Assembly: GCF_024298865.1 (NCBI RefSeq)
Contig: NZ_CP101161.1
Coordinates: 3,493,227-3,557,226, forward strand
Origin: Halorarius halobius
GTDB lineage: Archaea > Halobacteriota > Halobacteria > Halobacteriales > Haloarculaceae
DNA: 64,000 nucleotides
Reading direction: 5' to 3'
Shown: piece by piece, positions 18,334-27,371 of the stretch
How the letters are laid out: the number at the start of each line of letters is the position of its first letter
Numbering within the stretch: position 1 is the stretch's first letter
The notes under the pieces: generated by a model
The model's database searches: none
What the model was told of the DNA's origin: nothing
What the model saw: only the letters and a program-made list of their open reading frames with translations
Translations under genes and position numbers: made by a program

Positions 18334-18477
18334 GCCCACGGGTAGCGCCGGCCGGGACTAAAGGGACGCGGTAGGCGGTTCGGTACCTGCCGGTCCGACG
18401 ACCCTGGACCGACCGGTGACCCGTCTCGAACGGCCCGCCCGGACCGGCACCCAGGACGGGGAGCGACCCAGCGGCAC

Positions 18478-18732
18478 CTACCGCGCCCCGAGCGAGAAGG
18501 CGTAGAGGATGATGAACCCGAAGTAGACGAGCACGAGCAGGCCCAGCGCCTTGTAGCGGTACAGTCGCAGTTCCTGCTCCTCCTGCTCGTGGGCCGTCTC
18601 GTACCGCTCGCGTTCGGCGTCGGTGAGTCGGTCCGCGTGGTCGACGCCGAGATGGAGGTCGCGGTACGACTCGCGGGCGAACGCCCGGTCGCAGTACGGA
18701 CACGTCGGGTCGGTGTCGTGCGTGTCGGTCAT
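18478..18732 (-). CDS. C2H2 zinc-finger membrane protein (DUF7410-like)
   Basis: This 84-residue protein carries one C2H2 zinc finger (Cys11, Cys14, His27, His32 in CPYCDRAF...HLGVDH), a charged helix and a C-terminal transmembrane helix (about 61-81). It overlaps the upstream membrane protein gene by 4 nt, so both belong to the oxidase-associated cluster. Small finger-plus-helix proteins of this kind occur next to haloarchaeal cytochrome oxidase genes; an assembly role is inferred only. Confidence 0.8.
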   Translation of the reverse strand: MTDTHDTDPTCPYCDRAFARESYRDLHLGVDHADRLTDAERERYETAHEQEEQELRLYRYKALGLLVLVYFGFIILYAFSLGAR

Positions 18733-20087
18733 ACGAACGGTGGGGCGGCGTACGGTCTGGACACTATCCACAGCGAGGTCATCGTGTAGAACACCATCAC
18801 CAGCGTCAGCGCGTACTGCGAGCGGACGGCCTGCATCCGCGACGGGAACAGGTCGTAGGCGACGGCGTGAGCGACCCACACCGCGAGGACGTGGCCCACG
18901 AGCACCGCCGCGAGCGACGCGCCGCCGAGCCACCCCGGGAGGACGAGCGTGTACGCCTGCCCGGGCGATAGCGGGTCCGCGAGCGCCCCCAGGAGCGCGG
19001 GCGACAGCGACAGGAAGTAGCCGAGATAGTGGGCGAGATGGTAGCCGGCGGCGATAGCCAGCAACGAGGGGGCGAACCGGCGGGCGAGGACGCTCTCGTC
19101 GAGGCGCGTCTCCGCGTGGCCGGCGCCGTACCGCACCGCCAGCAGGTAGGCCGCGTAGAACACCGCGAAGCCGGCGAGAAGCGCCGCCGGATACAGCAGG
19201 GCCGCCGGAACGCCCGCGTCGACGACGGCCCGTGCGAAGTCGGCCCAGGGGGGCGTCCCGACGAGACCGTCGAACGTCGTCCCCCACAGGAGGGCGACGA
19301 CGAACGCCACGTCCCCGCGCCCGTCGAGGCTGTCCGTCTCCAGTCCCGACCCCGGGAGCCGGAGTCGGAGTCCGTCGGAACCGCGCTCTGTGGGCGCGAC
19401 CATCCCGTAGGAGCGGAACACACGCGAGACGGGGTCGACCGTCTCGAAGTAGCGCGCGCCGAACAGCACGTACCCCCCGAGTGCGAGCGCCGTGTAGCCG
19501 ACGACGACGGCCGCGAGCAGTCGCGGGTCGTCCGCGAGCGGGCTCACCACCTCCATCCACACCAGCGCCAGCAGACCGGCCGTCGAGAGCCACGCGCCGT
19601 CGACCGGCACCGGACGGTCGAGCGACGGAAGACGGCGGGCCATCGTCCGCCACGGGTTCAACGCGGGCCAGGCGTTCCCGACGAGGTAGGCGGCCATCGC
19701 CAGTCCGGCCCACCAGCCGACCCACACGACGAGGACGGCGGCGTTGCGGAGCGGGGCGGCCGGGCCGAGGAAGCCGGCGGCGACGACGCCGGCCACCGCG
19801 AGAACGCCGACGACGCGGGCCGCGGCCACGAGCGCGTCGCCGACGGGTACGTCGAGTTCGCGGCGGCGCTCGTGGACGCGCGCGAGGAACTCGCGGTCGG
19901 TGGCGAACGACGACAGCAGGAAGGAGACGCCGACGACGCCCCCGCCCGTCGCGAGGAACAGCCACGTCGGCACGTCGAGCGAACGGCCGGCACCGCCGCC
20001 GAGGCTCCCTCCGTGAGCCAGCGCTCGCCCGACGAACGGGAGGAGCGCGGCGAGCGCGAGGAGTCGGGCGGTGCGGCGGCGACTCAT
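18729..20087 (-). CDS. Polytopic membrane protein of the terminal oxidase cluster
   Basis: This 452-residue protein has an N-terminal signal-like segment (MSRRRTARLLALAALLPF) and about ten further hydrophobic segments. Several His residues sit in or near membrane segments (SLLAIAAGYHLAHYLGYF, LAVWVAHAVAYD), a pattern compatible with haem or metal handling. It is divergent from coxC and co-transcribed with the downstream zinc-finger protein. I do not recognise a named family; involvement in oxidase biogenesis is inferred from position. Confidence 0.75.
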   Translation of the reverse strand: MSRRRTARLLALAALLPFVGRALAHGGSLGGGAGRSLDVPTWLFLATGGGVVGVSFLLSSFATDREFLARVHERRRELDVPVGDALVAAARVVGVLAVAGVVAAGFLGPAAPLRNAAVLVVWVGWWAGLAMAAYLVGNAWPALNPWRTMARRLPSLDRPVPVDGAWLSTAGLLALVWMEVVSPLADDPRLLAAVVVGYTALALGGYVLFGARYFETVDPVSRVFRSYGMVAPTERGSDGLRLRLPGSGLETDSLDGRGDVAFVVALLWGTTFDGLVGTPPWADFARAVVDAGVPAALLYPAALLAGFAVFYAAYLLAVRYGAGHAETRLDESVLARRFAPSLLAIAAGYHLAHYLGYFLSLSPALLGALADPLSPGQAYTLVLPGWLGGASLAAVLVGHVLAVWVAHAVAYDLFPSRMQAVRSQYALTLVMVFYTMTSLWIVSRPYAAPPFV

Positions 20088-20209
20088 CGACGGCGGTAGT
20101 GGCCGTGGGCAGGTATACCCGTCGGAGTCGGGCGGGAAGCCGGCAGAACTCGCCCCGGGGGGCGCCGCGAGTAGGAGGGTTTTTGCCAGTCCACTCGTTA
20201 GCGGCGCGT

Positions 20210-21067
20210 ATGAGTCACGCGGACGAAGCAGACGACCACAGCCACCACCTCCCCGCGGTCGACGACTGGCCACAGGGGTTCGGGGAAGCCTCGTGGTGGC
20301 CGTTCGTCACCGCCCTGGGCGCGGCCGGCTTCTACATCGGCGCGGCGCTGTACGTCCTGTCGACCGGCGAGTCGCCCATCGTGCCGACGCTGTACGGCCC
20401 GGCGGTGTTCATCGGTAGCGCCTTCGTGTTCCTCACCGGCCTCTACGGCTGGGTGTACCACGCGTTCGTCAAGTCGTTCTGGGACGGCGAGGGGCACGGC
20501 ACCGGCCTGAGGTTCGGGATGCTCGCGTTCCTCGGGAGCGAAATCGCCACGTTCGGCGCCGGGTTCGTCTACTACTTCTTCATCCGCTCGGACGCCTGGA
20601 CCAACCTCCCGCCGCTCGTCGAGAGCGGGCACATCTTCTCGTCGCTGGTCATCGCCAACACCGTCATCCTGGTCATCTCCTCTATTACCCTGCATTACGC
20701 CCACGTCGCGCTCATCAACGGCGACCACAGCCGATTCAAGGGTCTACTCGGCGTGACCCTACTGCTCGGGTTCATCTTCCTCGGCGGGCAGGTGTACGAG
20801 TACTACGAGTTCATCGTTCACGAGAACTTCACCATCTTCGGCGGCGCGTACGCGTCGGCGTTCTACGGGCTGACCGGCCTCCACGGCCTCCACGTCACGC
20901 TCGGTGCTGTCCTGCTGTCCATCGTGTTCGTTCGCGCGCTGTACGGCCAGTACTCCGCGGAGAAGCACACCTCCGTCTCCACCGTCTCGATGTACTGGCA
21001 CTTCGTCGACGTCGTCTGGGTGTTCCTCGTCGTCGTGCTGTACGCCGGCGCGGTCATCAACCTGTAA
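20210..21067 (+). CDS. coxC: Cytochrome c oxidase subunit III
   Basis: This 285-residue membrane protein is a haem-copper oxidase subunit III with about seven helices. Conserved landmarks are RFGMLAFLGSEIATFGAGF (helix III with Glu), GQVYEYYEF, GLTGLHGLHVTLGAVLL and the C-terminal YWHFVDVVWVFLVVVLY. The N-terminal His-rich extension precedes the first helix. The start at 20210 directly follows the promoter region shared with the divergent membrane protein. Subunit I was not found in this window, so the oxidase genes are dispersed. Confidence 0.93.
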   Translation: MSHADEADDHSHHLPAVDDWPQGFGEASWWPFVTALGAAGFYIGAALYVLSTGESPIVPTLYGPAVFIGSAFVFLTGLYGWVYHAFVKSFWDGEGHGTGLRFGMLAFLGSEIATFGAGFVYYFFIRSDAWTNLPPLVESGHIFSSLVIANTVILVISSITLHYAHVALINGDHSRFKGLLGVTLLLGFIFLGGQVYEYYEFIVHENFTIFGGAYASAFYGLTGLHGLHVTLGAVLLSIVFVRALYGQYSAEKHTSVSTVSMYWHFVDVVWVFLVVVLYAGAVINL

Positions 21068-21136
21068 CCGGTCCGTTCTCCACTCGTTTTCGACCCGAGC
21101 AGACAGATTCACGGCGCGCGCGCCGCTCGTTCGCGC

Positions 21137-21955
21137 ATGGACGAGGCCACGCTCTCACAGCGACTCGGCGTGCCGGTCACCGTCTTCGAGTCGACGCCCG
21201 ACACCAGTGCGTATCTGCGCCGCGAGGCACGCGACGGGGCGCCCCACGGGACGTTCGCGGTAGCGAACGAACTCACGGCCGCACGCGGCCGGTCGGGAGA
21301 CGGGTGGGCCGCACCGCCGGGTGGCGTCTGGTCGTCGACGCTTCTGTACCCCGAGTTCGGGCCCGAACACGTCGGCCGACTCACGTTCGCGGCCGGCGTC
21401 GCCGTCGCCGAGGCGGCCCGCTCGTTCGGCGTCGACGCGGCGCTGAAGTGGCCCAACGACGTTGTCGTCGAGCGGGAGGGGACGATGAAACTCGCGGGCG
21501 TGCTGACCGAGGCCGTCGTCGACGCCGTCCCCGTGGCTGGCAAACCGGTCGACGAGGCGCTCGACGACCCCGGCGAACTGGAGTGTGTCGTGCTGGGCGT
21601 CGGGGTCAACGCCGACCTCGACCCGGCGGACCTCGACACCGACCGGGCGGTGACGACCGTGCGTGCCGAGACTGGAGGCGCGGTCGACCGCGAGGAGGTA
21701 GCGGCCCGGATGCACGACCGCCTGCTGGACCGCGCGGCACGGGCCGAGACCGACGAGGGGTTCGCGGCCGTGCTCGACGACTGGCGCGAGCTATCGGTCA
21801 CCCTGGACCAGCCGGTCCGGGTCGAACTCGGGACGGACGAGACGCTCGTCGGAACCGCGACCGACGTCGACGCGACCGGCGCGCTACTGGTCGAAACGGA
21901 GGCCGGGCGAAAACGAGTGACTGAAGGCGACTGCGAGACGCTTCGACGACGCTAG
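21137..21955 (+). CDS. birA: Biotin-[acetyl-CoA carboxylase] ligase, catalytic form without HTH
   Basis: This 272-residue enzyme attaches biotin to the biotin carboxyl carrier domain via biotinyl-AMP. The biotin/ATP-binding loop appears as ARGRSGDGWAAPPGGVW, followed by KWPNDVVVE and KLAGVLTE, and GVGVNAD; a C-terminal SH3-like domain (about 220-270) ends the protein. The bacterial N-terminal repressor domain is absent, so this is a monofunctional ligase. Its stop overlaps the convergent coxB stop by 4 nt. Confidence 0.93.
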   Translation: MDEATLSQRLGVPVTVFESTPDTSAYLRREARDGAPHGTFAVANELTAARGRSGDGWAAPPGGVWSSTLLYPEFGPEHVGRLTFAAGVAVAEAARSFGVDAALKWPNDVVVEREGTMKLAGVLTEAVVDAVPVAGKPVDEALDDPGELECVVLGVGVNADLDPADLDTDRAVTTVRAETGGAVDREEVAARMHDRLLDRAARAETDEGFAAVLDDWRELSVTLDQPVRVELGTDETLVGTATDVDATGALLVETEAGRKRVTEGDCETLRRR

Positions 21956-22788
21956 GGCTGAGCGAGCGCCGCCGACTCGTTGCCCGAGGACTCGGTCATG
22001 CCGGATTTCTGCTCGTCGAGCCAGTCCTGGTACTCCTGCTGGGAGACGACCTCTATCTTGCCCAGCATCGCGGAGTGGCCGACGCCACAGTACTCCGCAC
22101 AGTAGAGCTGGTAGGTGCCCTCCTCGTAGGCGACCGTCGAGATGGTGTTGTACTTCTCGGGGAACGCGTCCTGCTTGAGCGCGAGCTTCGGGACGTGGAC
22201 CGCGTGGAGCCAGTCGGTCGAGGTGACGTGCATGTAGACGGTGGTGTTCTTCGGTATCACCATCGTCCCCTGGGTCGAGACGTACCGGGACTCGTTGCCG
22301 TTCACCGTCGCCTCGGGGTAGTTGAACGTCCAGAAGTACTTCTGGGCGACCACCTCCACCTCGACGACCTCGTCGTCCTGCCCCTGGGGCGGACCGACCG
22401 CACCCGGGAAGTCGTGTGTGGTCGCGGGCTGGACCGCGTTCGGGTTCGACGCCGCGGTGACGCCGCCGATGGCCGTGACGCCGAGCAACTGGTAGGCGGC
22501 GAAGCCGACGAACAGCAGGATGATGGCCGTCGCGACCGTCCAGGTGATCTCCAGACGGCGGTTCTCCTTGGTCGGCTGGGGGTCGTCGTTGTCCTTGAAC
22601 CGGACGACGGTGTAGATGAGGATGACCTCGACGAGGATGGTGATGGGAATCGCGACGTAGAGGAGCTTGGAGTTCAGCCCCTGGATGAGATCCTCGTTCA
22701 GCGAGGCCTGCGCGGCCGCCGGTTCGACCGCCAGCGCCAACAGCGCGACGAGACCGGCGACCAGCGCACCCGTACGCTTCCGTATCAT
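21952..22788 (-). CDS. coxB: Cytochrome c oxidase subunit II
   Basis: This 278-residue protein has a signal peptide (1-26), two transmembrane helices (about 43-63 and 85-107) and a periplasm-like cupredoxin domain with the binuclear CuA site: WLHAVHVP supplies one His, and CAEYCGVGHSAM supplies two Cys, Glu, His and Met. VVAQKYFWTFNYPE is the conserved aromatic region for electron entry. It is divergent from ctaB, and a halocyanin is a plausible electron donor in haloarchaea. Confidence 0.95.
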   Translation of the reverse strand: MIRKRTGALVAGLVALLALAVEPAAAQASLNEDLIQGLNSKLLYVAIPITILVEVILIYTVVRFKDNDDPQPTKENRRLEITWTVATAIILLFVGFAAYQLLGVTAIGGVTAASNPNAVQPATTHDFPGAVGPPQGQDDEVVEVEVVAQKYFWTFNYPEATVNGNESRYVSTQGTMVIPKNTTVYMHVTSTDWLHAVHVPKLALKQDAFPEKYNTISTVAYEEGTYQLYCAEYCGVGHSAMLGKIEVVSQQEYQDWLDEQKSGMTESSGNESAALAQP

Positions 22789-22889
22789 TACTCGCGGCTT
22801 AGGAGTGTCCCCACATTAACCCCGCGATGTGCGTACGGGCGTGGGGAAGCGGGGCGACTAAGTACGGCCGGGTCCACGTTCGACTAGAG

Positions 22890-24260
22890 ATGCCGCGGGG
22901 GACCGTCACGACGATGCTCGGGGCCGCGGTCGTCGGCGTCTACCTGCTGGTCGTCGCCGGCGCCACCGCCACCGTCGCGGACGCGGCCGTCGCCTGCTCG
23001 ACGTGGCCGGTGTGTGCGCCCAGTTCGACGGCCGCGCTCGTCGCGCTGGGGCACCGCGCGGTCGCCGCCGCCGTCGGCCTGCTCGTCGTCGCCACGGCGG
23101 CGCTGGCGTGGCCGCGCGTCGAGCACCGCGTGCAGGCCGCGCTCGCGGTCGCCGTCCTGCTGTACCCGCTCCAGGTGGCCGTCGGCCGCGTCGTCGCGCT
23201 CGGACCGACCGCCGCGACGCGGCCGCTCCACCTCGGCGCCGGGATGGCCATCTTCGCGGCGCTGACAGCGGCGCTGGCGTGGCACCTCGAGGCCGAGACG
23301 GGACGCGACGACGCCCCCGAGGAAGGCGTCACGCCCCGACGTGACCTGCCCGACGCGCCCCCCGAGGAGACCCCCACCTTCGACTCGACGCTCGACCGCC
23401 TGAAAGCGACCGCGTGGGCCTACTTCCGGCTGACGAAGCCCCGGCTGATGTGGCTACTCGCGCTGGTCGCCGCCGCGGCGATGGCGCTGGCGGCCGGGCC
23501 GGGCCTCGCCGTCGACACCGTCCTGTACACGCTCGGCGGCGGCGTGCTCGCCATCGGCGCGTCGGGCACGTTCAACCACGTCCTCGAGCGCGACATCGAC
23601 CGCCGGATGAACCGCACCAGCGACCGCCCGCTGGCGGTCGAACTCGTCCCCGTGCGCAACGCCGTCGCCTTCGGCCTCCTGCTTGCCGCGCTGTCGCTCG
23701 TCGCGTTCCTCCAGGTGAACGCGCTGGCGGCCGCACTCGGCGCGACGGCCATCGTGTTCTACTCGGTCGTCTACACGCTCCTCCTGAAGCCGAACACCGT
23801 CCAGAACACGGTCATCGGCGGCGCCGCCGGCGCGCTCCCGGCGCTCATCGGCTGGGCCGCCGTCACCGGCGACGTGGGACTGCCGGGTGTGGTGCTCGCG
23901 GGCGTCATCTTCCTGTGGACGCCCGCCCACTTCTACAACCTCGCGCTCGCGTACAAGGACGACTACGAGCGCGGCGGCTTCCCGATGATGCCCGTCGTGC
24001 GCGGCGAAACCGAGACCAGGAAACACATCCTCTGGTATCTCGCGGCGACGCTCGTCGCGGCGGGCGCGCTCGCGGCCATCACCGGCCTCGGGGTGGTGTA
24101 CGCCGTCACCACCGTCCTGTTCGGCGGCGTGTTCCTGTGGGCGGTCGTCCGCCTCCACCGCGAGCAGACGACCGACGCCGCCTTCCGCGCGTTCCACGCC
24201 TCGAACGCCTATCTCGGCACCGTCCTGCTCGCGGTGGTCGTCGACGCGCTCGCCGTATGA
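22890..24260 (+). CDS. ctaB: Haem o synthase fused to a CtaA/COX15-like N-terminal half
   Basis: This 456-residue protein has a C-terminal UbiA-type haem o synthase (about 175-456): LTKPRLMWLLAL, FNHVLERDIDRRMNRTSDRP (Asp-rich motif), GWAAVTGDVG and WTPAHFYNLALAYKDDYERGGFPMMP. It farnesylates haem b. The first 140 residues form four helices with GHRAVAAAVGLLV and RPLHLGAGMAIF, whose paired His residues resemble half of CtaA/COX15 haem a synthase. The start at 22890 gives the family N-terminus. The next gene begins with an ATGA overlap. Confidence 0.9.
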   Translation: MPRGTVTTMLGAAVVGVYLLVVAGATATVADAAVACSTWPVCAPSSTAALVALGHRAVAAAVGLLVVATAALAWPRVEHRVQAALAVAVLLYPLQVAVGRVVALGPTAATRPLHLGAGMAIFAALTAALAWHLEAETGRDDAPEEGVTPRRDLPDAPPEETPTFDSTLDRLKATAWAYFRLTKPRLMWLLALVAAAAMALAAGPGLAVDTVLYTLGGGVLAIGASGTFNHVLERDIDRRMNRTSDRPLAVELVPVRNAVAFGLLLAALSLVAFLQVNALAAALGATAIVFYSVVYTLLLKPNTVQNTVIGGAAGALPALIGWAAVTGDVGLPGVVLAGVIFLWTPAHFYNLALAYKDDYERGGFPMMPVVRGETETRKHILWYLAATLVAAGALAAITGLGVVYAVTTVLFGGVFLWAVVRLHREQTTDAAFRAFHASNAYLGTVLLAVVVDALAV

Positions 24261-24949
24261 GCCACGCGCTCGCCACCCGCCCGGACCGGGGGACGCTCCT
24301 CTACTGGGCCGCCGTCGTGAACGCCGAACTGCTGGTCGTCCTGTTGTACTTGCTGTTCGTCACCGGACCGCCCGACTCGCTCCGGTTCGTTCTGCTGGTG
24401 ACGTACCCGTTCGTCTGGCTGAACGTCGCGTGGTGGGCCTACCGGTCGACGGACCCGCCGGCGGCCGGCCGCCGGACGAGGGTCGGGGCCGGCGCCCTCG
24501 CGGCGGGCTACTTCCTGCTTCTGGCGTACGTCGGCGGCCTCGTCCAACCGGGTATCGGCGACCTCGCCACCGGCTTCCGGGTCGTCACCTACCAGGTGCC
24601 GCCCGGATTCGCGCCCGCGGTGCTGTACAGCGGGTCGGCGGTCGTCGTCAACCTCATCCCGTTCAAACTCGCGGGCTATCTGGCGCTCGCGTATCTCGTG
24701 TACGTCACCGCCCTCGACGTGTCGGGGTCGGTCGCGGCGGGCGTCGTCGGCCTGCTGTCCTGCGTGTCGTGTACGTTCCCGGTCATCGCGGCTATCGTCT
24801 CGGGCGTGACGGGGTCGGCGGCGTTCGCCGCGACCGTCGCCGGGGGGTCGTACGGACTCTCGACGCTGGCCTTTCTCGTCACGGTCGGCCTGCTCCGGTG
24901 GCGACCCGACGTGAGCGACCTGTCGCGGCTCCGGTCGCGCATCGGATAG
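24257..24949 (+). CDS. Membrane protein co-transcribed with ctaB (DUF7546-like)
   Basis: This 230-residue protein has about six hydrophobic segments and a conserved-looking Cys pair inside the membrane region (VGLLSCVSCTFPVIAAIVSG). It overlaps ctaB by 4 nt, so it is translated from the same message. The CxxC near a Pro-containing helix could take part in copper or thiol handling during oxidase assembly, but this is inference from position; I recall similar proteins only as a haloarchaeal DUF. Confidence 0.75.
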   Translation: MSHALATRPDRGTLLYWAAVVNAELLVVLLYLLFVTGPPDSLRFVLLVTYPFVWLNVAWWAYRSTDPPAAGRRTRVGAGALAAGYFLLLAYVGGLVQPGIGDLATGFRVVTYQVPPGFAPAVLYSGSAVVVNLIPFKLAGYLALAYLVYVTALDVSGSVAAGVVGLLSCVSCTFPVIAAIVSGVTGSAAFAATVAGGSYGLSTLAFLVTVGLLRWRPDVSDLSRLRSRIG

Positions 24950-24984
24950 GGAGGCTTACGGCCCCGCGGGCGCAACGCCTGGCC

Positions 24985-25215
24985 ATGACCGACGTCGAAA
25001 TCGAGTACTGCGTCCCCTGCGGGTTCCTCGACCGCGCACAGGACGTCCAGCACGCGCTTCTGAGTTCGCTCGGGCAGGAGATAGACCGCTGTGCGCTGGT
25101 CACCGGCGACCACGGCGTGTTCCGGGTCCGCGTCGACGGCCACACCGTCTACGACAAGGAGGAAGACGAGTACGACGTCGACCAGATAGTCCGCGACGTC
25201 CGTTCGCGCCTGTAG
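24985..25215 (+). CDS. Rdx/SelW-like CxxC protein
   Basis: This 76-residue protein is a single thioredoxin-like Rdx (SelT/SelW/SelH) domain: IEYCVPCGF with the redox pair Cys9/Cys12 after the first strand, and GVFRVRVDGHTVYDKEE as the later beta-hairpin. The family is presumed redox-active. Its stop is directly followed by the ABC transporter start at 25216, so the two may be co-transcribed. Confidence 0.88.
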   Translation: MTDVEIEYCVPCGFLDRAQDVQHALLSSLGQEIDRCALVTGDHGVFRVRVDGHTVYDKEEDEYDVDQIVRDVRSRL

Positions 25216-26139
25216 ATGCCGGCGGTCGTCGCACGCGACGTTCGCAAGCGGTACGGCGAGACGGTGGCGCTCGACGGCGTCTCCCTCGCAGTCGACGAGG
25301 GCGAGGTGTACGGCCTCATCGGGCCGAACGGCGCGGGGAAGACGACGCTCGTCCGGGCGCTGACCGGCACTACGGCTCCCGAAGGGGAGGTAGAACTGCT
25401 GGGGACGCGCCCCGCCGACGCCGACCCCCAGCGGGTCGGTCTGCTCCCGCAGGAGTTCGGCCCGCCCGAGCGGCTGACGGCCCGCGAACTCCTCGACTAC
25501 TACGGCGGCCTCTACGAGACGGCCCGCGACACCGACGCCGTGCTCGCGGACGTGGGGCTGGCGGACGCGGCCGACACCCACTACGAGAACCTCTCGGGCG
25601 GACAGAAGCGGCGCGTCTGCGTCGGCACCGCGCTCGTCAACGACCCCGACGTGCTGTTTCTCGACGAACCGACGACCGGCATCGACCCCCAGGGTCGCCG
25701 CGACGTGTGGGCGCTCGTCGAGGAACTCGCGGACGCGGGGACGACGGTGCTTCTCACCACCCACTACATGGAGGAGGCCGAGCGGCTCTGTGACCGCGTC
25801 GGCCTGCTCGCTGACGGGCGGCTGGTCGCCGCCGGCCCACCCGACACGCTCGTCGCGGAGTACGGCGGCACGCCCCGCGTCGAGGTTCGGGCCGACGACG
25901 AGGGCGCCGCCGCACAGGCGCTGGAAGCCGCGGACTACCGACTCGTCCCCGACGAGCGCCGCCTGGTCGTCGACGACGTGGCGCCCGAGGACGTGGGAAG
26001 GCTGGCCGACAGCCTCGCCGAGGCAGGCGTCGAGTACGACGGCCTGCTGTGGCGACGCCCGGACCTCGAGGAAGTGTACCTGCAGTTGACGGGACAGACC
26101 GTCGGGAGCGGCGGCGACCCGCGGGAGGTGGGCGAGTGA
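25216..26139 (+). CDS. ABC-2 type exporter ATP-binding protein
   Basis: This 307-residue ATPase has Walker A GPNGAGKT at residues 36-43, signature LSGGQKRR, Walker B VLFLDEPTTGID and switch His in LLTTHYMEEAE, plus a DrrA-like C-terminal domain (about 215-300). It pairs with the permease encoded 58 nt downstream. Substrate is unknown; position inside a run of oxidase-assembly genes raises, but does not show, a haem- or copper-related role. Confidence 0.92.
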   Translation: MPAVVARDVRKRYGETVALDGVSLAVDEGEVYGLIGPNGAGKTTLVRALTGTTAPEGEVELLGTRPADADPQRVGLLPQEFGPPERLTARELLDYYGGLYETARDTDAVLADVGLADAADTHYENLSGGQKRRVCVGTALVNDPDVLFLDEPTTGIDPQGRRDVWALVEELADAGTTVLLTTHYMEEAERLCDRVGLLADGRLVAAGPPDTLVAEYGGTPRVEVRADDEGAAAQALEAADYRLVPDERRLVVDDVAPEDVGRLADSLAEAGVEYDGLLWRRPDLEEVYLQLTGQTVGSGGDPREVGE

Positions 26140-26197
26140 GCCGCGTCGTCGAGCGGAGCGGGACGACGAATCGAGCGAGCGGTGCCCGGAGGGAGCC

Positions 26198-26944
26198 GTG
26201 AGCCGACTCCGCCGCGTCCGCTCGGAGGCGGTCGCCGCCGGCAAATCGTTCCTGCGCCGGCGCACGGCCGTCTTCTTCACGTTCTTCTTCCCGGCCATCA
26301 TCATCCTCATCTTCGGCGCGTTAGTCCAGACTGCGGGGGGGTCGGGTGGCCTGTTCACCGAGCCCGCAGGCTACTACGTGCCGGGGTATCTCGCCGTCGT
26401 GGTGCTGTTCACGCCGCTGTCCCGGGTCGGGAGCGAGGTGGCGCGCCACCGGGACGGTAACCGCTTCGAGAAACTGGCGACGACGCCGCTTCGCCGCTGG
26501 GAGTGGCTACTCGGACAGACGCTCGTCAACGTCGCGGTCATCGGCCTCGCGGCGGCGGGCATCCTCGTGCTGGTGACGCTCGTCACCGACGCCGCCATCC
26601 GGCCCTCGGTCCTGCTGGTTCCGTTCGTCGCGCTCGGCGTGGCGCTGTTCTGCGGCTTCGGCGCGATACTCGGCCGGGTCGCCGACTCGCAGGACGGGGT
26701 GGTCGCCGCCTCGAACGGGGTCGCGCTCCCCCTCCTCTTTCTCTCGGAAACGTTCGTGCCGCCGTCGCTGTTGCCCGACTGGCTCCCCCTCGGTGTCTCG
26801 CCGCTCACGTACTTCTCGCGGGGGGTGCGCGCCGCGACGTACACCGGTGACGCGCGCGCGGCGGTCGTGAACCTCTCGGTGCTGGCCGTCCTCGCCGTCG
26901 GCTTCTTCGTCGTCGGCGCGTTCCTCCTCCCGCGGACCGACTGA
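26198..26944 (+). CDS. ABC-2 type exporter permease
   Basis: This 248-residue membrane protein has six hydrophobic segments in the ABC-2 layout, with GYYVPGYLAVVVLFTPLSRVG after the first extracellular loop and FLSETFVPPSLLPDWL before the last helix pair, a motif typical of DrrB-like permeases. GTG 26198 with a purine-rich GGAGGGA just upstream is the best start. It works with the ATPase encoded immediately before it. Confidence 0.88.
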   Translation: MSRLRRVRSEAVAAGKSFLRRRTAVFFTFFFPAIIILIFGALVQTAGGSGGLFTEPAGYYVPGYLAVVVLFTPLSRVGSEVARHRDGNRFEKLATTPLRRWEWLLGQTLVNVAVIGLAAAGILVLVTLVTDAAIRPSVLLVPFVALGVALFCGFGAILGRVADSQDGVVAASNGVALPLLFLSETFVPPSLLPDWLPLGVSPLTYFSRGVRAATYTGDARAAVVNLSVLAVLAVGFFVVGAFLLPRTD

Positions 26945-27010
26945 CGCCGGGCGGAGCCGCCGCGCTCCCGATACCGTCAGCGGTAACTCCCGCGAGCGCC
27001 GACCCGAGGT

Positions 27011-27367
27011 ATGGAACTCTCGTCGCTCCCCGCCCGGCCGCTGGAGCTTGGGGAACTGCAGGAACTCAACGATAGCGGACGCTTTCGTGCGGTGTTCCCG
27101 GGCGCGGTGTTCGACCTCGAGGACACCGAGTACAAACTCGTCCCGGTCGCGGTGCTCGTCACCGACGGGTCGGTCGTCGCGGTGGGGTACGACTTCGAGG
27201 ACGGGTGGACGACGGTGTCGACCGAGTCCGCGGCCGACGCCGACGACGAACTGAAAGCGCAGGTGGAGGCGGCCGGGCAGACGCTCCAGCGGTGGGCCCG
27301 CGAGACGAACCAGCGGTGGACCGACTCCGACGGCGCGAGCGCCCTGCTCGAGGAGTTCAAGGCGTAG
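27011..27367 (+). CDS. Conserved hypothetical protein
   Basis: This 118-residue soluble acidic protein contains alternating strands (FRAVFPGAVFDLEDTEYKLVPVAVL, GSVVAVGYDFEDGWTTVST) and a C-terminal helix (ELKAQVEAAGQTLQRWARE). No catalytic or metal-binding motif is visible and I do not recognise the family. Coding appearance (third-position GC and acidic composition like its neighbours) supports a real gene. It converges on the DUF420 gene with a 4-nt gap. Confidence 0.65.
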   Translation: MELSSLPARPLELGELQELNDSGRFRAVFPGAVFDLEDTEYKLVPVAVLVTDGSVVAVGYDFEDGWTTVSTESAADADDELKAQVEAAGQTLQRWARETNQRWTDSDGASALLEEFKA

Positions 27368-27371
27368 CCGG

